64,000 nucleotides of DNA from Rhizobium binae. Its GTDB lineage: Bacteria > Pseudomonadota > Alphaproteobacteria > Rhizobiales > Rhizobiaceae. Position numbers and translations under genes: made by a program. Below the pieces are notes generated by a model. It was not told where the DNA came from, did not search any database, and was given only the letters and a program-made list of their open reading frames with translations. Location of the stretch: positions 747,001 to 811,000 of the forward strand of contig NZ_CP071604.1 of the NCBI RefSeq assembly GCF_017357225.1, given 5' to 3'. The first letter of the stretch is position 1. Every line of letters begins with the position of its first letter. Positions 1 through 10,090 of this stretch are shown here, one piece after another.

Positions 1-106
1 GATCGGTGCCGGCGCCTTCTGGACCGGCATGGTCGATTTCGTCGGCGGCAAGTCCGCCGAGGAAGCTGCAGGCGAAATTCAGAGCGCCTGGGACGGCATC
101 AAGTAA
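1..106 (+). CDS. aglE: AglE C-terminus (partial): alpha-glucoside ABC transporter substrate-binding protein
   Basis: Only the last 34 codons lie in the window, reading in frame from base 2 to a TAA at 104-106. The peptide ends in a helix-rich SAWDGIK tail typical of family 1 extracellular sugar-binding proteins. The identity rests mainly on position: it lies directly before aglF-aglG-aglA-aglK in the same orientation, where AglE, the periplasmic alpha-glucoside (sucrose, maltose, trehalose) binding protein, sits in rhizobia. The 184-bp gap to aglF holds two strong hairpins. Confidence 0.75.
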   Translation, partial: IGAGAFWTGMVDFVGGKSAEEAAGEIQSAWDGIK

Positions 107-116
107 TCTTTCAGAT

Positions 117-179
117 ATGCCGCCGGCTTGCCGGCGGCATGGCTTGCATGAGTGGCCGGGCTCGCCAACAGCCCGGCCA
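117..179 (+). other. Tandem intercistronic hairpins between aglE and aglF
   Basis: Two perfect 10-bp stems follow the aglE stop. The first pairs 117-126 with 131-140 around a 4-base loop; the second pairs 153-162 with 170-179 around a 7-base loop. Neither is followed by a run of T, so they do not look like simple intrinsic terminators. Such structures between a binding-protein gene and its permease genes commonly stabilise the upstream message or damp read-through, which would give more binding protein than permease. That role is inferred. Confidence 0.6.
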
Positions 180-290
180 TCGCAGGATATATTGTGATTG
201 GGCAATATAAAGGGATTGACGGTGATCGGCATTGACCCGTCAGAATGAAAGCCGGTCGGAATAAGATCAGGGAAACAGGGGAGGGACGGA

Positions 291-1301
291 ATGCTGTCGC
301 AGATTGTGTCCGCTTTGGGCGTCGTGGTCGTCGCCGTTTTTGCGTGCTCGGCCTATTTCTATTTTTCCAACAAGATTCTGGACCTCGCGCTGCCGGTGGC
401 GGGCGACATCCGCACGGCATCGCGCAATCTCAACCGCCGCGCCCTCATCCGGCCGTGGCTATTCATCGGCCCGGCGCTCATCCTGCTCTTCGTCTACCTC
501 GTCTATCCGGTCGTTGCGACCTTCATCCTATCCTTCTACGACCGCGCCGGCCTGCAGTTCGTCGGCCTCGCCAATTACAAATGGGCGATCGGCGACCGCG
601 AATTCCGCCAGTCGATCTTCAACAACATCCTCTGGCTCGCTGTCGTGCCGGCCGCCTGCACCTTCTTCGGCCTCGTCATTGCTGTCATGACCGATCGCAT
701 CTGGTGGGGCAATATCGCCAAGAGTATCGTCTTCATGCCGATGGCGATCTCCTTCGTCGGCGCTTCTGTCATCTGGAAGTTCATCTATGAGTATCGCGGC
801 GGCAACGATGTGCAGATCGGGCTTCTGAACGCCATCGTCCAGCTTTTCGGCGGTACGCCCGAAGTGTGGATCTCGGTGCCGTTCTGGAACAATTTCTTCC
901 TGATGGTCATCCTGATCTGGATCCAGACCGGTTTTGCCATGGTCATCCTGTCGGCAGCTCTACGCGGCATCCCCGAGGAGACGATCGAGGCCGCCGTCAT
1001 CGACGGCGCCAATGGCTGGCAGATCTTCTGGCGCATCATGGTGCCCCAGGTCTGGGGCACCATCGCCGTCGTCTGGACGACCATCACCATCCTCGTTCTG
1101 AAGGTCTTCGATATCGTGCTCACAATGACCAACGGCCAGTGGCAGACGATGGTCTTGGCGAACCTGATGTTCGACTGGATGTTCCGCGGCGGCGGCGATT
1201 CCGGTCGAAGTGCTGTCATCGCCATCATCATCATGCTCGCCGTCACGCCGATCATGGTCTGGAACGTGCGCCGCGCCAACCGCGAACTGAAGGGCCACTG
1301 A
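291..1301 (+). CDS. aglF: AglF: alpha-glucoside ABC transporter permease
   Basis: This is a 336-residue inner-membrane subunit of a MalF-type sugar importer. A first membrane segment lies near residues 5-25 and a second near 57-80. The EAA cytoplasmic loop, which docks onto the ATPase, reads EAAVIDGANGWQIFWRIMVP at about residues 233-252. The GGGAGGGA Shine-Dalgarno just before the ATG is strong. The stop is separated from the aglG start by one base, so the two permeases are translated together. Length and order match the rhizobial agl operon, in which AglF and AglG form the channel for alpha-glucosides delivered by AglE. Confidence 0.92.
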   Translation: MLSQIVSALGVVVVAVFACSAYFYFSNKILDLALPVAGDIRTASRNLNRRALIRPWLFIGPALILLFVYLVYPVVATFILSFYDRAGLQFVGLANYKWAIGDREFRQSIFNNILWLAVVPAACTFFGLVIAVMTDRIWWGNIAKSIVFMPMAISFVGASVIWKFIYEYRGGNDVQIGLLNAIVQLFGGTPEVWISVPFWNNFFLMVILIWIQTGFAMVILSAALRGIPEETIEAAVIDGANGWQIFWRIMVPQVWGTIAVVWTTITILVLKVFDIVLTMTNGQWQTMVLANLMFDWMFRGGGDSGRSAVIAIIIMLAVTPIMVWNVRRANRELKGH

Positions 1302-1302
1302 G

Positions 1303-2466
1303 ATGACCGCTGTCGGCAACTACTTCAAGATCGGTCCCGCCCGCCTCTTCGTTCACCTTGCGGTTCTCTTGATCGTCATCATCTGGCTGATCCCGACGCT
1401 CGGCATCTTCGTCAGTGCTTTGCGCGACAAGGACCAGATCGTTGTGTCCGGCTGGTGGACGGCCTTCGTCGGCTCGACGCAAACGGTCGCCGTGCGCCTT
1501 GGCACGCCGGACCAGCAAAAGCAGGAAGGCGCAACCTACGTCATTTCCGGCAATGTGCTGGAAGGGCAGACCGGCCGCTCGGTAAAGGCCTTCGGTAACC
1601 GCGTGCAGCAGCCGGCGGCCTTCGAGGCCGGCCAGACGGCCGATCTCGGCGACGGCGAAAGCCTGCTGATCAACAGCGACGGCAGCTATCGCTACATGAA
1701 GAACGCCGCCTTCTCTCCCGACGAACGGCCGCGGCGCATCTACGTCTCCGTCTCGGCGCCGCCGGAATTCACGCTGCAGAACTACAATACGGTTCTGACC
1801 GGCGAGGGCATCGGCCAGTCCTTCATCAATTCGCTGACCGTGACGATACCGGCGACGATCATCCCGATCCTGATTGCCGCTTTCGCTGCCTATGCCTTGA
1901 GCTGGATGGACTTTCCCGGCCGCGCGCTGTTGATCGCACTGGTCGTCGGCCTCATCGTCGTGCCGCTGCAGATGTCGCTGATTCCGCTGCTTCGCCTCTA
2001 CAACGAGATCGGCAATATGCTCGGCCAGCCCTCGAAGACCTATCCCGGTATCTGGTTCGCGCACACCGCCTTCGGCATGCCGCTCGCCATCTTTCTCCTG
2101 CGGGCCTACATCGCCGGCCTGCCGAAGGAGATCATCGAATCCGCCCGCGTCGACGGCGCAAGCGACTTCGAGATTTTCGTTCGTATCGTTTTGCCCCTGT
2201 CCTTCCCGGCACTCGCCTCCTTCGCCATCTTCCAGTTCCTGTGGGTATGGAACGACCTGCTCGTCGCCATGGTCTTCCTCGGCACCGACCAGGATCATCT
2301 CGTGCTGACCGGCAGGCTCAACGCGCTGCTCGGCTCGCGCGGCGGCAATTGGGAGATTTTGACGGCGTCGGCCTTCGTCACTATCGTCGTGCCGCTGCTG
2401 GTCTTCTTCGGACTGCAGCGTTATCTGGTGCGTGGTCTGCTGGCGGGTTCGGTCAAGGGCGGCTAA
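1303..2466 (+). CDS. aglG: AglG: alpha-glucoside ABC transporter permease with large periplasmic loop
   Basis: A 387-residue MalG-type permease partner of AglF. One membrane helix lies at about residues 15-38, followed by a hydrophilic stretch of roughly 110-120 residues (about 45-165), then five further helices. The EAA-like loop, reading ESARVDGASDFEIFVRIVLP, lies near residues 279-298. Most MalG-type subunits are about 280 residues, so the long loop is a real insertion of the kind seen in AglG proteins; in the maltose system the corresponding P2 loop is on MalF. aglA follows after 34 bp. Confidence 0.92.
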   Translation: MTAVGNYFKIGPARLFVHLAVLLIVIIWLIPTLGIFVSALRDKDQIVVSGWWTAFVGSTQTVAVRLGTPDQQKQEGATYVISGNVLEGQTGRSVKAFGNRVQQPAAFEAGQTADLGDGESLLINSDGSYRYMKNAAFSPDERPRRIYVSVSAPPEFTLQNYNTVLTGEGIGQSFINSLTVTIPATIIPILIAAFAAYALSWMDFPGRALLIALVVGLIVVPLQMSLIPLLRLYNEIGNMLGQPSKTYPGIWFAHTAFGMPLAIFLLRAYIAGLPKEIIESARVDGASDFEIFVRIVLPLSFPALASFAIFQFLWVWNDLLVAMVFLGTDQDHLVLTGRLNALLGSRGGNWEILTASAFVTIVVPLLVFFGLQRYLVRGLLAGSVKGG

Positions 2467-2500
2467 CCATTTCCAAACGTGACTTCAGACAGGATATTCC

Positions 2501-4153
<1,653 letters not shown>

Positions 4154-4174
4154 GGACCAGGAGGGGAGTGAGAA

Positions 4175-5263
4175 ATGACTGGACTGACGCTGAAGGATAT
4201 CCGCAAATCCTACGGTTCCGTGGACGTTCTCCATGGGATCGACCTTGATATCAAGCAAGGCGAATTCATCGTCTTCGTCGGTCCGTCCGGCTGCGGCAAG
4301 TCCACGCTTCTGCGCATGATCGCCGGTCTCGAGGCGATTACTGGCGGCGAGATGTTTATTGACGGCCAACTCGTCAATGATGTGCCGCCGTCGAAGCGCG
4401 GCATTGCCATGGTCTTCCAGTCGTACGCGCTCTATCCCCATATGACCGTCTACGACAACATGGCCTTCGGCATGAAGATCGCCGGCGAAAGCAAGCAGGA
4501 GATCGATCGGCGCGTGCGGGCGGCCGCCGAAAGCCTGCAGCTGACCAAATATCTCGACCGCCTGCCGAAGGCGCTTTCGGGCGGCCAGCGCCAGCGCGTG
4601 GCGATCGGCCGCGCCATATGCCGCGATCCGAAGGTCTTCCTGTTCGACGAGCCGCTCTCTAACCTCGACGCCGCATTGCGCGTCGCCACCCGTATCGAGA
4701 TAGCCCGCCTGAACGAGCAGATGGCCGATACGACGATGATCTACGTCACCCACGACCAGGTCGAGGCGATGACGCTCGCCGACCGCATCGTCGTTCTCTC
4801 CGCCGGCAATATCGAGCAGGTCGGCGCGCCGCTGGAACTCTACGAGCGCCCGGCCAACCTCTTCGTCGCCAAATTCATCGGCTCGCCGGCCATGAACATC
4901 ATTCCGGCGACGATATCAGGCACCGGCAGCCAGACGACCGTGACGCTCACTGGCGGCATGTCGGTGACGCTCGATGTCGCGACCGACGCGTCCGAGAAGG
5001 GCAAGCAGGCGAGCTTCGGCGTCCGTCCGGAGGATCTGAGGATTGCCGACGGCGCCGATTATGTCTTCGAGGGCGAAGTGTCGATCGTCGAAGCGCTCGG
5101 CGAAGTGACGTTGCTCTATATCGAGGGCCTGGTTCCCGGCGAGCCGATCGTCGTCAAGCTGCCTGGCATTTACGATGTCCATAAGGGCCAGAAGATGCGC
5201 TTTGCCGCCGACCGGCAGAAGCTGCATCTGTTTGATGCAAGCGGCCATACCTATCGGAAATGA
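4175..5263 (+). CDS. aglK: AglK: alpha-glucoside ABC transporter ATP-binding protein
   Basis: A 362-residue MalK/UgpC-type ATPase that powers AglEFG. Walker A (GPSGCGKST) is at residues 36-44, the signature LSGGQRQR near 134-141, Walker B followed by FDEPLSNLDA near 153-163, and the switch histidine in VTHDQ near 190. Residues from about 235 onward form the TOBE regulatory region found in sugar-importer ATPases. AGGAGGGG precedes the ATG. This is the last gene of the operon. A small GGGGT/ACCCC hairpin at 5277-5290 follows but has no T run. Confidence 0.93.
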   Translation: MTGLTLKDIRKSYGSVDVLHGIDLDIKQGEFIVFVGPSGCGKSTLLRMIAGLEAITGGEMFIDGQLVNDVPPSKRGIAMVFQSYALYPHMTVYDNMAFGMKIAGESKQEIDRRVRAAAESLQLTKYLDRLPKALSGGQRQRVAIGRAICRDPKVFLFDEPLSNLDAALRVATRIEIARLNEQMADTTMIYVTHDQVEAMTLADRIVVLSAGNIEQVGAPLELYERPANLFVAKFIGSPAMNIIPATISGTGSQTTVTLTGGMSVTLDVATDASEKGKQASFGVRPEDLRIADGADYVFEGEVSIVEALGEVTLLYIEGLVPGEPIVVKLPGIYDVHKGQKMRFAADRQKLHLFDASGHTYRK

Positions 5264-5379
5264 GATCGCCATTTTTGGGGTAATAACCCCCAGAATTATA
5301 CTTGGCGGACCGGATTCTCACTTTCTGTTAAAGATCGGCTGCTACCTTTTCCTCGTCAATTTATGAGGGGGATAAGCAC

Positions 5380-5793
5380 GTGGCCGCTTCCAATCCGTCA
5401 CAGCCGAGATCTCATTTCCTGAGCAAGGAAGAATCCTTCATGTACGACCGCGAGGCGCGGTTCAAAATGGAGGAGACCATGAACGCTGCGCGCATCGAAT
5501 ATACGGAAAAGGGCGTCATGCACGCGGCTTCGCGCCGTTGCGACATCGTCCGGATTTCGATGAGCAGCGCGACGCTCGCGATTCTGACCCAGTTCAACCT
5601 GCCGAAGCAGTTTTATCTGGATATTCCGGATGCCCGCATCACCAAGGTCGGTTGCCTGCTGATGAAGGTCAACGCCAACAATACGATCGAAGTCCGCTTC
5701 CTGCGCCTGCTTACGCAGAAGGAGCTGAACAAGATTTTCGTCTACAGCACGCACCCGGCGCACAAGGACTACGTTCTCGACATCCGCGCCTGA
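5380..5793 (+). CDS. PilZ-like small protein
   Basis: A 137-residue protein starting at GTG, with GAGGGG about 10 bases upstream; an internal ATG at 5440 is a less likely start. From about residue 35 the sequence has a beta-rich pattern with RRCDIVRIS and later LMKVNANNTIEVRFLRL, resembling the short stand-alone PilZ-type proteins common in rhizobia. The canonical cyclic-di-GMP signature (RxxxR plus D/NxSxxG) is degenerate: the second part reads RISMSSATL with no glycine. Binding of the nucleotide is therefore doubtful. It is transcribed alone and ends at a strong terminator facing edd. Confidence 0.6.
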   Translation: MAASNPSQPRSHFLSKEESFMYDREARFKMEETMNAARIEYTEKGVMHAASRRCDIVRISMSSATLAILTQFNLPKQFYLDIPDARITKVGCLLMKVNANNTIEVRFLRLLTQKELNKIFVYSTHPAHKDYVLDIRA

Positions 5794-5809
5794 CGGCCTC
5801 GGACAGACA

Positions 5810-5853
5810 AAAGAAAACCCGCGGGCTGCTTGACGCGCCCGCGGGTTTTCTTT
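5810..5853. terminator. Bidirectional intrinsic terminator between the PilZ-like gene and edd
   Basis: A perfect 17-bp stem pairs 5810-5826 with 5837-5853 around a 10-base loop. The stem has a GC-rich core (CCCGCGGGC) with A-rich and T-rich flanks, so it gives a U-tract on either strand. It lies between two convergent genes and can end both transcripts. Confidence 0.9.
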
Positions 5854-5880
5854 GTCCTCAAGAGCTGCGGAGTTCAATGC

Positions 5881-7704
5881 TCAGCTGTGGAACAGCACAC
5901 TCGCACCCTGATCCGAAGCGCCGACGGCGCGGCGGAATGGCGCGAAGAGCTCGCGGCCCATGCCGAATTCATTGTCGGAGAGATCGACGGTTACCGGTTC
6001 GCGCTCGGCCATGTCGGCGGCATCGACGAGCACTTCCAGCGTGCCCTTGATCGCGTCAAGGCGAATGATGTCGCCGTTCTTGATGCGGGCGATCGGGCCG
6101 CCGTCGACGGCTTCCGGGGTCACGTGGATCGCCGCCGGCACCTTGCCGGATGCGCCGGACATGCGCCCATCGGTCAGCAGCGCCACGCGGAAGCCGCGAT
6201 CCTGCAGCACGCCGAGCGGCGGCGTCAGCTTGTGCAGTTCCGGCATGCCGTTCGCCTTCGGTCCCTGGAAGCGCACAACGGCGACGAAATCGCAGTTGAG
6301 TTTGCCTTCCTTGAAGGCGTCCTGCAGTTCCTGCTGGCTGTGGAAAACAATCGCCGGCGCCTCGATGATGTGGCGCTCCGGCTTGACGGCAGAAATCTTG
6401 ATGACGGCCTTGCCGAGATTTCCGCGCAGCATCTTCAGCCCGCCATTGGCCTGGAATGGTGTTTCGATGCTGGAGAGCACCTTCGGATCATGGCTCTTTT
6501 CCGGCGACGGCTCGCGCAACACGCCGCGGTTTTCGCCGAGGCGGGCATCGACCGTATAGGCCTGGAGGCCCTGGCCGAAGACCGTGCGCACGTCGTCATG
6601 CACCAGGCCGTGCTTCAGCAGTTCCTTGATCAGGAAGCCCATGCCGCCGGCCGCCTGGAAATGGTTCACATCGGCAAGCCCGTTCGGATAGACGCGGGCA
6701 AGCAGCGGCACGATTTCCGAAAGCTCGGCAATGTCCTGCCAGGTGAGCTGGATGCCGGCTGCCCGCGCCATGGCAACGAGGTGCAGCGTGTGGTTGGTCG
6801 AGCCGCCGGTCGCATGCAGGCCGACGACACCGTTGACGATCGAGCGTTCGTCGATCATCTCGCCGGCCGGCGTGAATTCGTTGCCGAGCGCGGTGATCGC
6901 CAGCGCCCGCTTGGCGGCTTCGCGCGTCAGCGCTTCGCGCAGCGGCGTGCCGGGATTGATGAAGGAAGAGCCGGGCATATGGAAGCCCATGATCTCCATC
7001 AGCATCTGGTTGGAATTGGCGGTGCCGTAGAAGGTGCAGGTGCCGGGGCCGTGATAGGATTTCGATTCCGCCTCCAAGAGTTCGGCGCGACCGACCTTGC
7101 CTTCGGCGAAGAGCTGGCGCACCCGCGATTTCTCGTCGTTCGGCAGACCGGTCGTCATCGGCCCGGCCGGAACGAAGATTGACGGCAGATGCCCGAAGGA
7201 GAGCGCCGCGATGACGAGGCCGGGCACGATCTTGTCGCAGACGCCGAGGAAGAGGGCGGCATCGAACATGTTGTGCGACAGGCCGACGCCCGCGGCCATG
7301 GCGATCAGGTCGCGCGAGAAGAGCGAGAGCTCCATGCCCGGCTGCCCCTGGGTGACGCCGTCGCACATGGCAGGCACGCCGCCGGCCACCTGGGCGACGC
7401 CGCCGGCCTCAGCGGCTGCCTCGCGGATGATCGCCGGATAGGTCTCGAACGGCTGGTGAGCCGAAAGCATGTCGTTATAGGCAGTGATGATGCCGAGATT
7501 GGGGATGCGGTCGCCGGCAAGCGCGTCCTTCTCGGCGGGGGAACAGACCGCAAAGCCATGGGCAAGATTGGCGCATCCGAGCACTGAGCGCGCGACACCC
7601 TTGGAAGCGGCGGCGCGCAGGCGTTCCAGGTAGCGCTCGCGGCTTGGCTTGGAGCGTTCGACAATGCGATCGGTGATCGCAGCAATGCGTGCGTGAGCGG
7701 ACAT
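5881..7704 (-). CDS. edd: Edd: phosphogluconate dehydratase
   Basis: A 607-residue IlvD/Edd-family iron-sulfur dehydratase converting 6-phosphogluconate to KDPG in the Entner-Doudoroff pathway. Visible family motifs include [19 protein letters not shown] sequence near residue 70, [28 protein letters not shown] and [10 protein letters not shown], and the C-terminal [16 protein letters not shown]. The start at [11 protein letters not shown] is chosen because a purine-rich CAGGGA precedes it; an upstream in-frame start would add 11 basic residues without support. It is the last gene of zwf-pgl-edd, 67 bp after pgl. Confidence 0.95.
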   Translation of the reverse strand: MSAHARIAAITDRIVERSKPSRERYLERLRAAASKGVARSVLGCANLAHGFAVCSPAEKDALAGDRIPNLGIITAYNDMLSAHQPFETYPAIIREAAAEAGGVAQVAGGVPAMCDGVTQGQPGMELSLFSRDLIAMAAGVGLSHNMFDAALFLGVCDKIVPGLVIAALSFGHLPSIFVPAGPMTTGLPNDEKSRVRQLFAEGKVGRAELLEAESKSYHGPGTCTFYGTANSNQMLMEIMGFHMPGSSFINPGTPLREALTREAAKRALAITALGNEFTPAGEMIDERSIVNGVVGLHATGGSTNHTLHLVAMARAAGIQLTWQDIAELSEIVPLLARVYPNGLADVNHFQAAGGMGFLIKELLKHGLVHDDVRTVFGQGLQAYTVDARLGENRGVLREPSPEKSHDPKVLSSIETPFQANGGLKMLRGNLGKAVIKISAVKPERHIIEAPAIVFHSQQELQDAFKEGKLNCDFVAVVRFQGPKANGMPELHKLTPPLGVLQDRGFRVALLTDGRMSGASGKVPAAIHVTPEAVDGGPIARIKNGDIIRLDAIKGTLEVLVDAADMAEREPVTVDLSDNEFGMGRELFAPFRRAVGASDQGASVLFHS

Positions 7705-7771
7705 GGAAGATCCCTGCCTTGTTCTGGTTCGTCTCAATGTGTTCGCCGGCTCCGGCGGTTGTCATGCCGTA

Positions 7772-8470
7772 TCAGGGAGCCCAGTAGATCTCGACCGGGG
7801 AAGTGGCCCGGCGCAGAACGGCGCGGATCGGCATTTCTGCTTCGTCACCGCTGCCTTCCGCCTTGGCGAGAACGTCTTTTTTGCCTTCGCCCTCGATATG
7901 GAGAACCAGGAGTGCGGCATCCTGAAGACTGGAGAAGGTAAAGGTTAGCCGCGGCTCGCCGGCGCCTTCCGCCTCCATCGTGATGATGCTGCGCGGCGTC
8001 GAGGCATCGAGCGCCTCGGCAAGATTGCTGCCGCCGGGAAAGAACGAGGCCGTGTGGCCGTCGCCGCCCATGCCGAGGATGACGACGTCGAAGGGGATGC
8101 CGATCTCCGCACTCTTTGCCGTCGCCAGCCGTGCGGCCTCCTCGACGGAGGCTGCCGGCTGGTACAGCGGAACGAAACGCGCCGCCTTCGCCTTGTTCTG
8201 CAAGAGGTTGGCATCGACCAGCAGATGGTTCGAGCGCTGATTGTCGGCCGGCACGAAACGTTCGTCGACCAGCGTGATCGTCACCTTGTCCCAGGCGATG
8301 TCGCGTGTCGAAAGCGCCTGAAAGAAGGCCTTCGGCGTCGAGCCGCCGGAAACGGCGATGGAGGCGGCGCCGCGGGCGGCGATCGCCGCCGAAAGCGTAT
8401 CGGCGACCTTGTCGGCGAGGCTGCCTGCGAGGTCTGCGGCACTGGCGAAGGAATGTAGGGTCGATGCCAT
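7772..8470 (-). CDS. pgl: Pgl: 6-phosphogluconolactonase
   Basis: A 232-residue DevB-type lactonase hydrolysing 6-phosphogluconolactone to 6-phosphogluconate, between Zwf and Edd in the pathway. Motifs are SGGSTPKAFFQAL near residue 41, VDERFVPADNQRSN near 71 and GMGGDGHTASFFPG near 134. The start at MASTLHSF is preferred: its AGGACG ribosome site overlaps the zwf stop, giving a 10-bp gap and tight coupling. A start 8 codons upstream would overlap zwf. Confidence 0.94.
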   Translation of the reverse strand: MASTLHSFASAADLAGSLADKVADTLSAAIAARGAASIAVSGGSTPKAFFQALSTRDIAWDKVTITLVDERFVPADNQRSNHLLVDANLLQNKAKAARFVPLYQPAASVEEAARLATAKSAEIGIPFDVVILGMGGDGHTASFFPGGSNLAEALDASTPRSIITMEAEGAGEPRLTFTFSSLQDAALLVLHIEGEGKKDVLAKAEGSGDEAEMPIRAVLRRATSPVEIYWAP

Positions 8471-8480
8471 CGATGTCGTC

Positions 8481-9956
8481 CTAGATATCGTCATGCCAGG
8501 TGCGGCCGTCGCGCTCGATCAGCGCGATGGCCTGACTCGGGCCCCAGGTACCGGCCGTATAGCCCTGCACCTGCTGACCTGTCGTTTCCCAACCCTTGAG
8601 GATCGGATCCACCCATCTCCAAGCGGCCTCGACTTCGTCGCGGCGCATGAACAATGTCTGGTTGGAGCGGATCACGTCCATCAGCAGGCGCTCGTAGGCG
8701 TCAGGATTGCGGACATTGAAGGCCTGGGCGAAGCTCATGTCGAGCGATACGCTGCGCAGGCGCATGCCGCCCGGACCCGGATCCTTGATCATCAGCGACT
8801 GCTTGACCCCCTCATCCGGCTGCAGGCGAATGATCAACTGGTTGGCGACGATGCGCCCGGCCGCCTGGTCGAAGATCGCATGCGGGATCGGCTTGAAGGT
8901 GATGACGATCTCCGACATGCGTCCGGTAAGGCGCTTGCCGGTTCTGATGTAGAAGGGCACACCCGCCCAGCGCCAGTTGTTGATCTCCGCCTTGATGGCG
9001 ACGAAAGTCTCGGTGTTGGAGACGCCGCCTTCGAGCTCTTCGAGATAACCCTTGACCGGGCCACTGCTCGATGCGCCGGCCCGGTACTGGCCGCGAACCG
9101 TTGCCTGCTCGACATTGGAAGCGTCGAGCGGCTTCAGGGCGCGCAGCACCTTCAGCTTCTCATCGCGAACGGCTTCCGAATCCATCGACGATGGTACTTC
9201 CATCGCGGTCAGGCAGAGCAGCTGCAGGATGTGGTTCTGCACCATGTCGCGCAGCGCACCGGCCGTATCGTAATAGCCGGCGCGGCCTTCGAGGCCGACC
9301 GATTCCGCCACGGTGATCTGCACATGATCGATGTAGTTGGCGTTCCACAGCGGCTCATAGAGCGCGTTGGCAAAACGCAGCGCCATCAGGTTCTGCACCG
9401 TCTCCTTGCCGAGATAGTGGTCGATGCGGAAGATCTGCTCTTCCTTGAAGACGCGGCCGATCGTGTCGTTGAGCTGCAGCGCCGAGGCGAGGTCGCGGCC
9501 GATGGGTTTTTCGACGACGATGCGGGTCGACTTGGTGATCAGCTTGTGATCATGGATCTTTTGCGAAATGTCGCCGAAGATGCCAGGTGCGACCGCCAGA
9601 TAGAAGCCGCGCACCCGATCCTTGCTTTCGTCGAGCAGTTTCTTCAGCTCATCCCAGCCGGTATCCGTGCGGGCGTCGACCGAAACATAGTAGAGGCGGG
9701 CACAGAACTTCTCGACCTCGGCTTCGTCGTATTCACCTTTCTTCAGGTGTTCCTTCAGCGCGTCCCTGGCGAACTTGCGATATTCCTCATGCGAAAGCGG
9801 GCTGCGCGAGGCGCCGATGATACGCGTCGGCTCCTTGAACTGACCCTCGATCTGGCGATGGTAGAGCGCGGGCAAAAGCTTCCGCTCGGCAAGGTCGCCG
9901 CTGCCGCCGAAGACGACGCAATCAAAGGGCTCAACGGGAATGATCTGGCTGCTCAT
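8481..9956 (-). CDS. zwf: Zwf: glucose-6-phosphate 1-dehydrogenase
   Basis: A 491-residue enzyme oxidising glucose 6-phosphate to the lactone with NAD(P). The nucleotide-binding motif GGSGDLA is at residues 17-23 and the active-site motif RIDHYLGKE at 177-185. The ATG at 9956 is preceded by GAGAG 8 bases upstream; a TTG five codons earlier lies inside that ribosome site. It is the first gene of zwf-pgl-edd, feeding glucose released by AglA nearby into the Entner-Doudoroff route, the main hexose route in rhizobia. Confidence 0.95.
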   Translation of the reverse strand: MSSQIIPVEPFDCVVFGGSGDLAERKLLPALYHRQIEGQFKEPTRIIGASRSPLSHEEYRKFARDALKEHLKKGEYDEAEVEKFCARLYYVSVDARTDTGWDELKKLLDESKDRVRGFYLAVAPGIFGDISQKIHDHKLITKSTRIVVEKPIGRDLASALQLNDTIGRVFKEEQIFRIDHYLGKETVQNLMALRFANALYEPLWNANYIDHVQITVAESVGLEGRAGYYDTAGALRDMVQNHILQLLCLTAMEVPSSMDSEAVRDEKLKVLRALKPLDASNVEQATVRGQYRAGASSSGPVKGYLEELEGGVSNTETFVAIKAEINNWRWAGVPFYIRTGKRLTGRMSEIVITFKPIPHAIFDQAAGRIVANQLIIRLQPDEGVKQSLMIKDPGPGGMRLRSVSLDMSFAQAFNVRNPDAYERLLMDVIRSNQTLFMRRDEVEAAWRWVDPILKGWETTGQQVQGYTAGTWGPSQAIALIERDGRTWHDDI

Positions 9957-9990
9957 GAGCTTGTCTCTCAATCAGGCTGGTTGGCGGCCC

Positions 9991-10014
9991 TTTTAATCTA
10001 ATCGATTTAAAAAA
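9991..10014. promoter_or_regulatory. AT-rich imperfect inverted repeat upstream of zwf
   Basis: Arms TTTTAATC (9991-9998) and GATTTAAAA (about 10004-10012) form an imperfect inverted repeat 35-58 bp before the zwf start. It is the only AT-rich stretch between zwf and the gene upstream. The position fits a promoter or an operator of a carbon-responsive repressor. This is an inference from position; no specific regulator can be named. Confidence 0.35.
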
Positions 10015-10090
10015 GCCAGTGTGCAGTGCAATGAATCTGTCGGGCACCGGTTTTAAAGCGAATTTCCATGAGAGGAAATCCGCAATCGGA

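Noticed and set aside
5277..5290. GGGGT/ACCCC hairpin after aglK as a terminator
   Set aside because: Only a 5-bp stem and no following T run on the plus strand.
5830..7182. 450-residue open frame on the plus strand
   Set aside because: It is antisense to edd, whose family motifs are complete; GC-rich codon bias leaves long open shadows.
8358..10001. 547-residue open frame on the plus strand
   Set aside because: Antisense to zwf and pgl; no ribosome site and His/Asp/Arg-rich composition typical of shadows.
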